A stretch of 64,000 bases of DNA from Mangrovibacterium diazotrophicum (GCF_003610535.1 NZ_RAPN01000001.1:2281320-2345319), one strand, 5' to 3'. Positions 17,048 through 26,956 are shown, counted from the first letter of the stretch. Translations and numbers: made by a program. Notes: generated from the letters alone by a model not told the origin.

Positions 17048-18622
17048 ATGAAGAAAGCGATTGTATTACTTTTATTGACCACGATTGGCAGCCTCGCAGT
17101 GATGGCTGAAAAAGCAGATAGAGCAAGTCTCAAACAAATTAAGCGTATTGAAGTATTGGCGTTGGATACCATCAACGGATACACTTCAATTTATGCTTAT
17201 CCGGACGAAAACCTGAACGATCTGTTCGCACAGCAAATGGATAGCCTGTACCATTCGTGGTATATGCAAAACTCTTACGACACCAGTTTTTTCGAAGCTG
17301 AAAACGAAAGCTCAGATATGGCTTCATTGCCCGATTCTGTTTATGTGCAACGTTTGCAAAGCGTGGATTCTTTCGTAGATCTGTCTTTCAACAAAACAGT
17401 CAAAAACTTCATCGACCTATACACACAACGTCGTCCTCAATTGACGGAAGCGATTCTCGGACTTTCGAGCTTCTACTTCCCCATGATTGAAGAAAAACTC
17501 GACAAATACAACCTGCCACAGGAGTTGAAATACATGCCGATTATTGAATCGGCCCTGAACCCTACTGCTCGCTCGCGCGCCAACGCCGTTGGTTTGTGGC
17601 AGTTTATGTACGGAACAGGAAAAATGTACAAGCTCGAAATCAGCACTTTTGTAGATGATCGCCGCGATCCTGAAAAATCGTCGGAGGCAGCTGCCAAGTA
17701 CCTGAACGATCTGTACCAGATTTATAAAAACTGGCACCTGGTGATTGCCGCCTACAACTGCGGACCAGGTAACGTAAACAAAGCGATCCGTCGTGCAGGT
17801 GGCACCAAGGATTACTGGGCCATCTATTATTACCTGCCTCGTGAAACCCGCGGCTATGTACCGGCATTCATCGCAGCAGCTTACGTGATGAACTTCTACC
17901 AGGAACACAATTTGCACCCGCGCTATCCGGATTTCCCGATCGTTACCGATACGATCCAGGTTCGCAACTATGTGCACTTTAAACAAATTGCGGAAACGCT
18001 GAACGTTCCGATGGAAGAACTGCAAAGTTTGAACCCGCAATACCGTCTGGACATCATTCCGGCAAAAGCGGAAAAACCATACACGCTGAGATTACCGTTG
18101 GAAAAGATTGCTGAATTTATCGATATGGAAGAGAATGTCTACGCACTTCGTCGTGATGAATTCTTCCCGAATAACGAGATTTTGGTTCCAAAAGAACGAG
18201 GCACTACTTACGTAGCCGATGTGAACGGCAAAGACCGCATCGTTTACACGGTGAAATCAGGCGATAACCTGGGCTACATTTCCAGTCGTTTCAACGTTCG
18301 CATCAACGACCTGCGCTATTGGAACAACATCCACCGCAACCTGATTCGCGTTGGGCAAAAGATTGTGGTTTATGTACCGGCCGGTAAAGGCGAACAGTAT
18401 GCGCAATCGGGCAGCGTCCGCATGACCAGCCAGGCAAGCTCGTCGGCACAGGTTAGCACCGAAGGCGGATTTGTATATTACACGGTTCGCAGCGGAGATT
18501 CTTTATGGTCGATTGCACGCCGGTTCCCGGGAGTATCCAACCAGGATATTATGCGTCTGAACAACATGTCGGGGAATACCATTAAGCCCGGACAAAAGTT
18601 GAAGATTCAACCCAAAAGCTAA
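17048..18622 (+). CDS. LysM-containing lytic transglycosylase (MltD-like)
   Basis: A 524-residue envelope enzyme with a signal peptide (about residues 1-20), an SLT transglycosylase domain whose catalytic glutamate is E167 (IIESALNP), followed by GLWQFM and AAYNCGPGNV motifs, and two C-terminal LysM peptidoglycan-binding repeats (about residues 399-442 and 475-520). It cleaves glycan strands to 1,6-anhydro-muropeptides. A SD-like AGGGGAAG precedes the ATG. It ends the parAB run and is followed by a probable O-acylation pair. Confidence 0.93.
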   Translation: MKKAIVLLLLTTIGSLAVMAEKADRASLKQIKRIEVLALDTINGYTSIYAYPDENLNDLFAQQMDSLYHSWYMQNSYDTSFFEAENESSDMASLPDSVYVQRLQSVDSFVDLSFNKTVKNFIDLYTQRRPQLTEAILGLSSFYFPMIEEKLDKYNLPQELKYMPIIESALNPTARSRANAVGLWQFMYGTGKMYKLEISTFVDDRRDPEKSSEAAAKYLNDLYQIYKNWHLVIAAYNCGPGNVNKAIRRAGGTKDYWAIYYYLPRETRGYVPAFIAAAYVMNFYQEHNLHPRYPDFPIVTDTIQVRNYVHFKQIAETLNVPMEELQSLNPQYRLDIIPAKAEKPYTLRLPLEKIAEFIDMEENVYALRRDEFFPNNEILVPKERGTTYVADVNGKDRIVYTVKSGDNLGYISSRFNVRINDLRYWNNIHRNLIRVGQKIVVYVPAGKGEQYAQSGSVRMTSQASSSAQVSTEGGFVYYTVRSGDSLWSIARRFPGVSNQDIMRLNNMSGNTIKPGQKLKIQPKS

Positions 18623-18696
18623 AAGCTTATTGTTAAAGATTTGATTTGCAAAGACCCGAATTTCGTGCTACATTTAGCGAAGACGAAATTGCACCT

Positions 18697-20094
18697 ATGA
18701 AACCTTTACGGGCCTTTCTTTTCTTATCAAGTGTATTATTGCTGTTGTTCCTGGTTTCTTTTTATCAATCAAACAGAAGCCAGGAACAATTGCATACGCC
18801 TGTTGCTGAAGTAATCCCGGAAGACAGCATTTCGATCGAAGATGTGCTGAATGAGCCACTTGCCGCAACAGATTCCGTCGAGCTTGACGACCGCCTGTCA
18901 ATCGCATCAGAACCAGAAATCTCCGATTCAATCTCTTCTTTCATCCCTTCATCCGGCGGATTTGTATTTGCCGATGGCGACTCGCTTCACTTTTCGGCTA
19001 TTGCCGACAAACTGGGCAACCCGGCACCCGACAAACAGCAAATTCGTATTTTCTACATTGGCGATTCGCAAATTGAGAGCGACCACATCACATCTGCTTT
19101 GCGCAAGGGCCTGCAAAACCGCTACGGCGGACAAGGCCCCGGCCTGATTGCCCCGGACCAATATTACAATCCACCGCACCAACTCATCATGACAATGTCG
19201 GAAAACTGGCAAAACCAGTCGATGAAAGACATGCGCGGGAAAAACAAAAGTATCCTGTTTAAAAACTCGCTGGCTGTAAAGGGTGAAGAAGACAACGCCT
19301 GGTTCCGGATCAACCGGCTCCGCTTCCTGACCCCACAGGAAGACTTCAACCAAATCCGCTTGTTCCTGTATGCCACCGACACAAGTACAGTGGAAATACT
19401 GCGCTCCGGGCAATCGATCTTTCAGAATCAGATTACAGCGGCCAATGAACTACATGATTTGAGCATCCCGCTAAAAAATACACCCGATGATTTAAAACTC
19501 ACTTTTGCGCCGAAGGACAGCCTTTACGTCACCGGCTTTTCGCTGGAAAGTGAATCGGGCATTTTTGTCGACAATATTGCCTTGCGCGGACTCTCCTACC
19601 CGCCGTTCAGCAGTTCCGACCGATCGGGCTTGAAAACGATGACGGACATGCTACAGCCTGATTTATTTGTTCTGCAGTTCGGTGTCAATGTTGTTCCCTA
19701 TTTTTCGGAAAACTATACCATTTTCCGTTCTCAGTTTAATCGCCAAATCCGAATCATCCGGCAGCTGTGTCCCGGAGTGCCGATTTTGGTGATCGGCGTG
19801 TCTGACATGGCACACCGCGAGGACGGCGAGCTCGTTTCCTATGAAAACATTGAGCAAATCAAACAAATTCAGTTTGACATTGCCATGAGAAACCACTGCG
19901 CATTTTGGGATCTCGAAGCCTTTATGGGAGGAATCGGCAGCATGGCCAGTTGGGTAAATGCAGATCCACCGATGGGACGAAAAGACTTTGTGCATTTCAC
20001 TGAAAAAGGAGCTGAAAAAATCGGCAGCGAGCTTGCCAACCTGTTTATTTCCGAATTTGAAACCAGTCGCCTCACTGCATGGAAAAGCAACTGA
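18697..20094 (+). CDS. SGNH/GDSL-family hydrolase or transferase, membrane anchored
   Basis: A 465-residue protein. An N-terminal helix (about residues 5-22) anchors it and a Ser/Glu/Asp-rich linker follows. The SGNH motifs are visible: GDSQ with S124 and, near the C-terminus, D430-F-V-H433. ATG 18697 is chosen because it starts the anchor helix; an in-frame codon 17 positions upstream adds unlikely sequence. It overlaps the start of the MBOAT gene by 16 bases, so the two are surely co-translated. Such pairs (like PatB/PatA or AlgX/AlgI) add acetyl groups to polysaccharides outside the cytoplasm. Whether this one works on peptidoglycan or another glycan is not known. Confidence 0.78.
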   Translation: MKPLRAFLFLSSVLLLLFLVSFYQSNRSQEQLHTPVAEVIPEDSISIEDVLNEPLAATDSVELDDRLSIASEPEISDSISSFIPSSGGFVFADGDSLHFSAIADKLGNPAPDKQQIRIFYIGDSQIESDHITSALRKGLQNRYGGQGPGLIAPDQYYNPPHQLIMTMSENWQNQSMKDMRGKNKSILFKNSLAVKGEEDNAWFRINRLRFLTPQEDFNQIRLFLYATDTSTVEILRSGQSIFQNQITAANELHDLSIPLKNTPDDLKLTFAPKDSLYVTGFSLESESGIFVDNIALRGLSYPPFSSSDRSGLKTMTDMLQPDLFVLQFGVNVVPYFSENYTIFRSQFNRQIRIIRQLCPGVPILVIGVSDMAHREDGELVSYENIEQIKQIQFDIAMRNHCAFWDLEAFMGGIGSMASWVNADPPMGRKDFVHFTEKGAEKIGSELANLFISEFETSRLTAWKSN

Positions 20095-21605
20095 CGAAAA
20101 TACTGGAACAGCTGATTCACTACCAGGAACACAACCCGCTGTTCTATACCAAAGTTGCTTTTTGGATTGCATTCGCCATCACCCTTGCTTTTTACAGCCT
20201 ATTTTACCGCAAAAGCATTCTGCGCAACAGCTACCTCCTGCTGATCAGTTGGTACATTTATTACCAGATGAACGGTGCATTCCTGTCGCTGCTCATCTTC
20301 TCGTGCCTGGCGAATTACGGTTTTGGCCGACTAATCGACCTACACCGAAAAAACCGCTTCTGGCTGATCTTTTCGGTGAGCTTCAACTTGCTGCTTTTAA
20401 TCTACTTCAAATACACCTATTTTTTCACGGAGACCATTAACAACACCTTTCACACCGACTACCAGGTTTTCAACTGGCTTGGTTGGTTCCTGAATCAGAT
20501 CACGGACGGGATGGCCGATGTGCACAGTATTGTACTTCCTATCGGTATTTCCTTTTACACATTCCAGGCCATTAGCTATTTGTCGGATGTTCGTACCCGA
20601 AAGGTTGAAGCCGTTCGAAATCCAATCGATTTCAGTTTTTACCTGAGCTTTTTCCCGCAGCTCGTTGCCGGACCAATTGTGCGGGCAGCAGCTTTCATAC
20701 CGCAACTTTATCAGAAATACCGCCTGAGCAATACGGAATTGAGCCATGCTGCTTTCCTCATACTAAAGGGGCTCTTCAAAAAGATGGTCGTTGCCGACTT
20801 TCTGGCGCTGAACTTTGTCGACCGTATTTTTGACGCACCGGGTGCTTATTCGGGACTTGAAAACCTGCTCGGCGTTTACGGATACTCTATCCAGATTTAT
20901 TGCGACTTCTCCGGCTATACCGACATTGCGATCGGACTGGCATTAATATTAGGCTACAAGATACCTGTGAACTTCAATGCGCCTTACACGGCCAACGGCC
21001 TTTCGGATTTCTGGCATCGCTGGCATATCTCGCTTTCGCTGTGGCTGCGCGACTACCTGTACATTCCGCTCGGAGGAAACCGAAAAGGCAAGTTCCGCAC
21101 ACACCTGAACCTGATTGTCACCATGCTGTTGGGTGGACTCTGGCACGGGGCCAGCTGGCGCTTCATCATTTGGGGAGGTATTCACGGCGTTGGCCTTTCC
21201 GTCGAGAAAATGATTCAGAAATTCCGGAAATCAAAGTCCGGGCCAAGCAGCAACAAATGGCTCCGGGTTGGCTCCATACTCCTGACTTTTCAGCTGGTGA
21301 GCCTGGCCTGGATTTTCTTTCGCGCACCCGACCAGGAAACCATCTACCGGATGTTTTACCAATTCCGGGAACACTTCATACCACAACTCACTTCGGAAGG
21401 TGTAATGACCTATTTGCCGACACTGGGAATGTTGCTGCTCGGCTTTCTGCTCATCTGGTTTCCGTTTGATGCCAAAGAAAAAATCCGTGGCTGGTTCATC
21501 CGCCAACACTTCGTTCTTCAGGTTTGCATTGCGGCGGCAGTTGTACTCGTCATTCAATACGTTTCAACCTCGGATATACAACCGTTCATCTATTTCAGGT
21601 TTTAA
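20079..21605 (+). CDS. MBOAT-family O-acyltransferase (AlgI/PatA-like)
   Basis: A 508-residue polytopic membrane protein with about eleven helices. Conserved MBOAT blocks are PQLVAGPIVRA, the DFWHRWHISLS...LRDYLYIPLGGNRKG segment and the catalytic histidine H356 in LGGLWHGASW. It would pass acetyl groups from cytoplasmic acetyl-CoA across the inner membrane to its SGNH partner, encoded immediately upstream with overlapping ends. Its place next to a lytic transglycosylase makes peptidoglycan a plausible acceptor, since O-acetylation blocks such enzymes. Confidence 0.9.
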   Translation: MEKQLTKILEQLIHYQEHNPLFYTKVAFWIAFAITLAFYSLFYRKSILRNSYLLLISWYIYYQMNGAFLSLLIFSCLANYGFGRLIDLHRKNRFWLIFSVSFNLLLLIYFKYTYFFTETINNTFHTDYQVFNWLGWFLNQITDGMADVHSIVLPIGISFYTFQAISYLSDVRTRKVEAVRNPIDFSFYLSFFPQLVAGPIVRAAAFIPQLYQKYRLSNTELSHAAFLILKGLFKKMVVADFLALNFVDRIFDAPGAYSGLENLLGVYGYSIQIYCDFSGYTDIAIGLALILGYKIPVNFNAPYTANGLSDFWHRWHISLSLWLRDYLYIPLGGNRKGKFRTHLNLIVTMLLGGLWHGASWRFIIWGGIHGVGLSVEKMIQKFRKSKSGPSSNKWLRVGSILLTFQLVSLAWIFFRAPDQETIYRMFYQFREHFIPQLTSEGVMTYLPTLGMLLLGFLLIWFPFDAKEKIRGWFIRQHFVLQVCIAAAVVLVIQYVSTSDIQPFIYFRF

Positions 21606-21917
21606 CTCACGGGGGCGTCCTAAAACTGAAGATTGCAATCAATTTGCTTGACCTTTTCTCTCCTCGAAGATTCGAAAAAGGAAAGCCACTGGAGGCGGTG
21701 GAATGCTATTGAAAAGAGCACCTTCCATCAACGCCATTGCCTCCCACTCTTTCATCTGCCTGCAATCACCTATTCCCTGCAATTTATTTTTTCGCCGGCT
21801 AGCATAATGAATTCAACAATTTACTAGATTTGTGCACACTATCCAAGGATGCCCATCCCGATAGCCGAGTCCCCGAAATTATTTTATTAACTTAATTGTG
21901 TTTGTGCGTCAATTTCT
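21606..21917. other. Intergenic region between MBOAT and cysteine-cluster genes
   Basis: No convincing gene is seen here; short open frames lack coding character. The only signal is an exact TAnnTTTG box, TAGATTTG at 21825-21832, a likely promoter for the gene at 21918. Confidence 0.5.
21825..21832 (+). promoter_or_regulatory. -7 box (TAGATTTG) ahead of second cysteine-cluster gene
   Basis: An exact TAnnTTTG match 85 nt before the ATG at 21918. No TTG was found at the -33 distance. Confidence 0.4.
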
Positions 21918-22490
21918 ATGTACCGGAAAGTTCAACGCGTGCAAAAAGTCCTGAAGAATGCTGCTTTGCACACCCAAAAGTTTGGCAAAAATAGTGGTAT
22001 TACCTGTGTCTCCAAGTGTCACCTGTGCTGCCTGAAAAAAGACATCAGCGCCAGTCCGCTTGAGTTTTTACCACTGGCTTATTTTTTATACAAGGAAGGA
22101 CGTGCCGACGAGGTTTACGATCGTCTGGAACAACTCCCGGAGAATGACTTGTGCATTCTTTTCTCAGCTTTGGGAACTGCCGCCGGCGGATGCAGCGAAT
22201 ATACTTATCGCGGGCTTATCTGTCGATTATTCGGATATGCTTCAAACCGCGACAAGATGGGACAGAACCGACTGGTTACCTGCAAGCCAATTAAAGAAAG
22301 TACGCCCTACGCGCAGCTAACTAGCAAACAGCTGGTGAAAGCGCCCGTCATGAGCGAATATTACATGCAGCTGGCAGCAATTGACTTTGGGCTGGCGAAT
22401 GAGCAGCTCCAAATTAACCAGGCTATTAAACGGGCGCTGGAGCTGGTTATGACCTATTACATGTATCGTGGACGCGGTAAGCGAGCATGA
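21918..22490 (+). CDS. Cysteine-cluster protein, YkgJ-like
   Basis: A 190-residue soluble protein. A C-x3-C-x2-CC motif (residues about 30-38, CVSKCHLCC) is followed by scattered cysteines, including GGCSEYTYRGLICRLFGYA, the arrangement of YkgJ-type zinc/iron-chelating proteins. A final motif like the C-terminal cysteine pair is less clear, so the match is weaker than for the protein at 7320. The function is not established. It converges with the fucosidase gene, and a shared terminator lies between them. Confidence 0.65.
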   Translation: MYRKVQRVQKVLKNAALHTQKFGKNSGITCVSKCHLCCLKKDISASPLEFLPLAYFLYKEGRADEVYDRLEQLPENDLCILFSALGTAAGGCSEYTYRGLICRLFGYASNRDKMGQNRLVTCKPIKESTPYAQLTSKQLVKAPVMSEYYMQLAAIDFGLANEQLQINQAIKRALELVMTYYMYRGRGKRA

Positions 22491-22505
22491 TATCAAAAAG
22501 TCAAT

Positions 22506-22543
22506 AAACAAAGGGAACTGGCCGTTTGAAGTCCCCTTTGTTT
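22506..22543. terminator. Bidirectional terminator between convergent genes
   Basis: A 13-bp stem (AAACAAAGGGAAC at 22506-22518 with a complement at 22531-22543, one wobble pair) lies between the stops of a plus-strand and a minus-strand gene. It has A-rich and T-rich flanks suited to both directions. Confidence 0.8.
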
Positions 22544-22554
22544 ACTTAGCTCTT

Positions 22555-24105
22555 CTATATAAACTCGACCTTGAGTACTGTTGCAATTTCATCCATCGCT
22601 TCAGCCTCAGGTGTTGTCACTTTTAATTTATCGTCGACGACTGACCATTTCAGATCGATACTACTTCCTACAACACGAACACCTTTAATGTTTTGTCCTG
22701 GGTTGGGTTCAAACACATGCTCCAGCTCCAGCTCCTGGTTGGCATCAGGCATACCCAACAAATACACATACAAGGTATTTCCATCCTTCGATTTGCTAAA
22801 CCGAACATCATCCTTCGAGTATTTCATTGTGGCCGACTGACCACCAAAATGACCTTTTTCAAACTCAGCGATTCCATAACCAAACACAGAATGTGCCCGT
22901 GTGTTGTACACCGCTTCTTCATGTCGCTTAATCCAATCGCCTATCTCCAGAAGCACATCCCGTTGTTCTTGCGGAATGATGCCGTTCGCCATTGGTGATA
23001 CATTTAACAAAACTACACCCTTCTTACTCCATACATCAATCATGTTACGGATAATCAGGTCAGCTTTCTTGTATTTTAATCCGTTCGTATAACACCAGCT
23101 ACCATCGCTGATGGTAATGTCGGTCAACCAATATTTGTCTGAGATTTCGGTTTTACCACCCTGTTCAATGTCAATCAGCGCCACGCTGTCCGGCAAATCT
23201 TCCTGTTTGTAGAAAGCGATTGGCTCCTGGCCCCGACTCTCGCCAGCATTATAGTGGTGTGCCAGCATCTTTTCCCGATATTCTTCCGGGATTTTATCCA
23301 ACCACGAATCGAACCAGATCATGTCCGGCGCGTATTGATCGACCACCTCGTTCACCTGTCCTAACCAACGATCATAAAACTCGTCAGCCGGAATGTTGCC
23401 ATACAGGTACTTTAGTTTTTCGTCGGTCGTACTGGTTACCGCGTTGGGATCGTAGGCAAAATGACTGTCGTTTCCAACGTTACCACTATTCGCCCAGTGA
23501 GTGCTATCATTCGCATAGCGTTGCAAATTGCGGGCATGATGAAAAGTGGTAATCGTCTTTATGTCGCGCTTTTTTAGCTCAGCGAGCAACTCCCCCGTGA
23601 TATCCTTGTGAGGTCCCATTTCTGCAGCGTTCCAGTGATTGATTTTACTGTCCCACATCGCGAATCCATCGTGATGTTGAGCCACCAACCCCGCAAAACG
23701 AGCCCCTGCTTTTTCAAACAAGCCAGCCCAATCTGCAGCATCAAAGTTCTCCGCTGTAAACTGAGGAATGAAATCATGGTAATCAAAATCGGCACCGTAA
23801 GTAGCTACATGGTGATCGTGAACAACTGCCCCCTTGTGGTCTTTGGGCAAGTTTGTATAATACATCCAGGCCGGGTACCACTCAGACTGAAAAGCGGGTA
23901 CCGAATAAACTCCCCAATGGAAATAAATCCCCAACTTGGCATCTTTAAACCACTCGGGCTCAGAATTGTGTTTGGCCAGCGACTCCCATGTCGGCTCATA
24001 AATTGTTTCCACCGTTTTAGCCTGTTTCGGGCTACACGCAAACAGGACACTCCCTAACACCAGCAATGATCCTTTCCTCAATACATGTTCTAATTTCTTC
24101 TTCAT
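22555..24105 (-). CDS. Alpha-L-fucosidase, GH29 family, lipoprotein
   Basis: A 516-residue enzyme. The signal peptide ends in LFAC, so C24 is the probable lipid-modified residue and the enzyme sits in the periplasm or on the outer membrane. The catalytic domain has GIYFHWGVYSVP, the QHHDGF motif and the putative nucleophile D266 in MIWFDSW. A C-terminal beta domain follows. ATG 24105 is chosen over a codon ten positions upstream because it starts the signal peptide. It would release L-fucose from glycans. The MFS gene 109 bp upstream is probably in the same operon and may import a sugar product. Confidence 0.88.
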   Translation of the reverse strand: MKKKLEHVLRKGSLLVLGSVLFACSPKQAKTVETIYEPTWESLAKHNSEPEWFKDAKLGIYFHWGVYSVPAFQSEWYPAWMYYTNLPKDHKGAVVHDHHVATYGADFDYHDFIPQFTAENFDAADWAGLFEKAGARFAGLVAQHHDGFAMWDSKINHWNAAEMGPHKDITGELLAELKKRDIKTITTFHHARNLQRYANDSTHWANSGNVGNDSHFAYDPNAVTSTTDEKLKYLYGNIPADEFYDRWLGQVNEVVDQYAPDMIWFDSWLDKIPEEYREKMLAHHYNAGESRGQEPIAFYKQEDLPDSVALIDIEQGGKTEISDKYWLTDITISDGSWCYTNGLKYKKADLIIRNMIDVWSKKGVVLLNVSPMANGIIPQEQRDVLLEIGDWIKRHEEAVYNTRAHSVFGYGIAEFEKGHFGGQSATMKYSKDDVRFSKSKDGNTLYVYLLGMPDANQELELEHVFEPNPGQNIKGVRVVGSSIDLKWSVVDDKLKVTTPEAEAMDEIATVLKVEFI

Positions 24106-24214
24106 CTTTAATAGTTTTTCCCAAAGTGATATCAATTTTATTCTTCCTTTTTAACGTTTTGTAGTTAGGATAGTCTTCAAACAAGACAGGTCGACAACCC
24201 TAATTCGCGCCAAC

Positions 24215-25456
24215 TCAAACCTCCCGAACTGCGGCAGGTTTCATCCGGCTCAATACAAAAACCGAAATAAACAACGCCGCTCCCAGAACCGGCATCACGG
24301 CTTCGGCAATCAACAGTCCGGTTGAGCTCCACTTGCCATGTGCCCACTCATCAACGAATATCATGAAGTAGATCGGTATGTTCGAAAGTGCAGCAAAAAC
24401 ATTGTATTTGGTCGCCGCCCCCATTCTCCCGATTGCTTCCAAAACGAATGCGCTAAATCCGGCATAAGCAAAACCAACCGTCACTGCATAAATGGAAGTC
24501 CAGATGACAAACATGAGTTGTGTGCGCGGGCTAATGGCCATCATGATCGCCACCGCTCCCTCAAGCAAACCAAATAGAATGTAGGCTTTTTTGCGGTCCA
24601 TCCGGTCGCAGATCCACCCGCCAACCAGGCAGCCAACCGCCGAAGCAACACCCCCCACAACGCCCACTGCCAATGCCACGGCATCCGGCGATGCGTTCCA
24701 ATTGCCGGAAATGGACGACCACAGGCTGGAAGCTGCCCCTGAACCAATTGGCAAAAAACAGAGGACAAGAGCTAAAAATCCCGCCCGCGATTTGATCAAT
24801 ATCCAAATATCTTTGAGAAGTATGCCAACCGTTTTCAGGTAATTTTCTTCGCGTTTAAACGGCTCGGGTTCTTTCAGAAACAATAGGCCTAAACCGCACA
24901 ACAACGAGATCAAAGCAATAATTGCTCCCGACATCCAGGGTGCTGAAAGTCGTTCGGCTAACCAGATTCCGGCACCGCCGCCAACACCAAAACCTCCTAA
25001 ATTGCCCGCTTGCAACCAGCCACCGGCACGTCCTTTTTCCTCTTCCGGAACATCCTGCGCGATTAAGATCTCGGTCGTCATTGCAATATTGGTATTAGCA
25101 AGGGCAGTTAGGAGTACGACCGCCATCAGTACCGGCAAAAAGCTTGAATTCAAGGGAACCACACTCGTTGCCAGAATACCTGCTGCTGTACCAATATTGG
25201 CGATGTGATACCATTTCTTCACCGTCAGCGTTGTGTCGACCAAAGGTGCCCATAAGAACTTGAGAATGTTTGGCAGATACGGAAGTGCCACAATGGAAGC
25301 GACCCCGGACAACGGAACTCCTGCTTTCGTCAGCAAAAATCCCAAGGTCACGCTGGTGTAGCCATTGAAAATTCCGAACGGCAGGTACAAGAACATAAAC
25401 GTGATGGGATGCACCGCCTTTGTCGATTCTCCCCGAAACATTTTCTTCAAGCTCAT
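24215..25456 (-). CDS. MFS transporter
   Basis: A 413-residue inner-membrane carrier with about twelve helices. The loop ICDRMDRKKAY after helix 8 and the layout resemble AmpG-like and related MFS importers. It lies just upstream of the GH29 fucosidase on the same strand, so import of a sugar or small glycoside released by that enzyme is a reasonable inference. The substrate is not shown by sequence. No SusC/SusD pair is present, so this is not a standard polysaccharide-utilisation locus. Confidence 0.82.
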   Translation of the reverse strand: MSLKKMFRGESTKAVHPITFMFLYLPFGIFNGYTSVTLGFLLTKAGVPLSGVASIVALPYLPNILKFLWAPLVDTTLTVKKWYHIANIGTAAGILATSVVPLNSSFLPVLMAVVLLTALANTNIAMTTEILIAQDVPEEEKGRAGGWLQAGNLGGFGVGGGAGIWLAERLSAPWMSGAIIALISLLCGLGLLFLKEPEPFKREENYLKTVGILLKDIWILIKSRAGFLALVLCFLPIGSGAASSLWSSISGNWNASPDAVALAVGVVGGVASAVGCLVGGWICDRMDRKKAYILFGLLEGAVAIMMAISPRTQLMFVIWTSIYAVTVGFAYAGFSAFVLEAIGRMGAATKYNVFAALSNIPIYFMIFVDEWAHGKWSSTGLLIAEAVMPVLGAALFISVFVLSRMKPAAVREV

Positions 25457-25601
25457 AGTCGAATCCTGTTATTTTGAATAGTTAAAACCGAACAGCTTTC
25501 ACGAAAACAATTCGCAAAATCTGTTTCTGCTATAAAGATCGTTTGCTGAAAATTGCAACAGCCGATCCGCCGGATAAAGAGACGTTACAACCGGACGGCC
25601 T

Positions 25602-26702
25602 TTAGCTTTCCTGAATTGGAACACTGACATAAAAGGTGCTGCCAACGCCAACTTCGCTTTCAACCCATATCGATCCGCCCTGGCGTTCGGCCAGCATTTT
25701 ACAAATTACCAAGCCCAGTCCATTCCCGATTTCCCGAGATGTTCCCTGCGTGGGCTGGTTATGCATATTCTTGAATAAAGTTGCTAATATTTCTTCCGTG
25801 ATACCTTTACCGGTGTCCTTCACCGATACGATGATTTGACCATCTTTCTCTGTGGCGTCAAAGCTGACTTTTCCATTGAGATTGGTAAATTTCAATGCAT
25901 TGGTCAGCAGGTTGCGGATAATAATCCGAAGCATGTTCGCATCCGTATACACCTGCAGCTTTTTGTCAATTCTGTTTGCAATGATGATCTTTTTGTTCCC
26001 GGCAATCGGCTCCAAGATGTCAATCGTTTTCTGGCAAATGTCTTTCAGGTTGAAGTAGTCCGGCTCAAAGCTCATGGTACCGGAAGTGGAGCGAGACCAG
26101 GTTAAAATTTCCTGCAACAGATCGAACGCCTTTGTTGAAGCTTCATTGACGATTTCGACCTGCTTCTTGATTGTCGACCTGTCATAACTGTCGAGATTCG
26201 AATTGAGAACCCCCAAATACCCCAGGATGGTGTTGAACGGGCTGACCAAATCGTGCGCCAGAATGGTAATAAAATGGTCTTTATCTTCATTCAGCTTGCT
26301 CAGCTGGTTGGCATAGTCCAACAGCTGCGATTCATACTTTTTACGTTCCGAAATATCGCGGTAAATCGATTGGTAAGTACCATCGGGCATCATTTTCGTG
26401 CGCATTTCAATGGTAATTGTCGTTCCGTCCGAACGAATCAACTCGCGCTCACTCACCACCAATTGTCCGCTGCGTAGCAAGTCGAAGCGGAAAGGAGTTT
26501 GCTCAACACTTGCTTTCACAAAAGGAATGTCCGCAATAAATAAACCCACCAACTCTTCTTTGGGGCGCCCAATCATCTGGCAAAATGTTGAATTTGCCTC
26601 AATTACGATCCCCTCATTCGAACCAAGCAGGATACCATCAGTCGCCAATTCAATTAAGTTGCGAAGTTTTTCTTCTTCAATACTCAACGATTTTCCGTCC
26701 AT
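25602..26702 (-). CDS. Cytoplasmic PAS-domain sensor histidine kinase
   Basis: A 366-residue kinase without membrane segments: one PAS domain (about residues 10-118), a HisKA dimerisation domain with the phospho-acceptor H150 (ILAHDLVSP) and a HATPase domain with NALKF, DTGKG and GNGLGL boxes ending at residue 366. No response regulator gene is adjacent, so it is an orphan within the window. It is 145 bp upstream of the MFS-fucosidase pair on the same strand; a regulatory link is possible but unproven. The PAS ligand is unknown. Confidence 0.9.
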   Translation of the reverse strand: MDGKSLSIEEEKLRNLIELATDGILLGSNEGIVIEANSTFCQMIGRPKEELVGLFIADIPFVKASVEQTPFRFDLLRSGQLVVSERELIRSDGTTITIEMRTKMMPDGTYQSIYRDISERKKYESQLLDYANQLSKLNEDKDHFITILAHDLVSPFNTILGYLGVLNSNLDSYDRSTIKKQVEIVNEASTKAFDLLQEILTWSRSTSGTMSFEPDYFNLKDICQKTIDILEPIAGNKKIIIANRIDKKLQVYTDANMLRIIIRNLLTNALKFTNLNGKVSFDATEKDGQIIVSVKDTGKGITEEILATLFKNMHNQPTQGTSREIGNGLGLVICKMLAERQGGSIWVESEVGVGSTFYVSVPIQES

Positions 26703-26956
26703 TCCCTTACGATTTTCTACAATGGACTAAACTTACATATTTTGTGTGTAAAAGCCACACACTGCAAAACGGTTTTGCAATTGGGCAAAGCAACACGATT
26801 TTTCACCAACATTCAGCTACCGCTTTCTCCGAACGCAAAACGAATCGACAATATTCAAGCTTTAATGGTCGATGGTTGAAAACGAACGTTCCCATTTTTT
26901 GATAGGTTACCTTCTTTTCTACCTGAAACTTACAAAATCTGTTAGCGAGCTCCTCT

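Noticed and set aside
17417-18040. A 207-residue minus-strand frame inside the LysM transglycosylase gene
   Set aside because: It overlaps the catalytic domain of a clear gene and its peptide is low quality.
18646-18696. Longer N-terminus for the SGNH protein
   Set aside because: The extra 17 residues lie before the anchor helix and begin with a non-ATG codon.
21606-21917. Small genes in the spacer after the MBOAT gene
   Set aside because: The frames are short, overlap each other and have no coding character.
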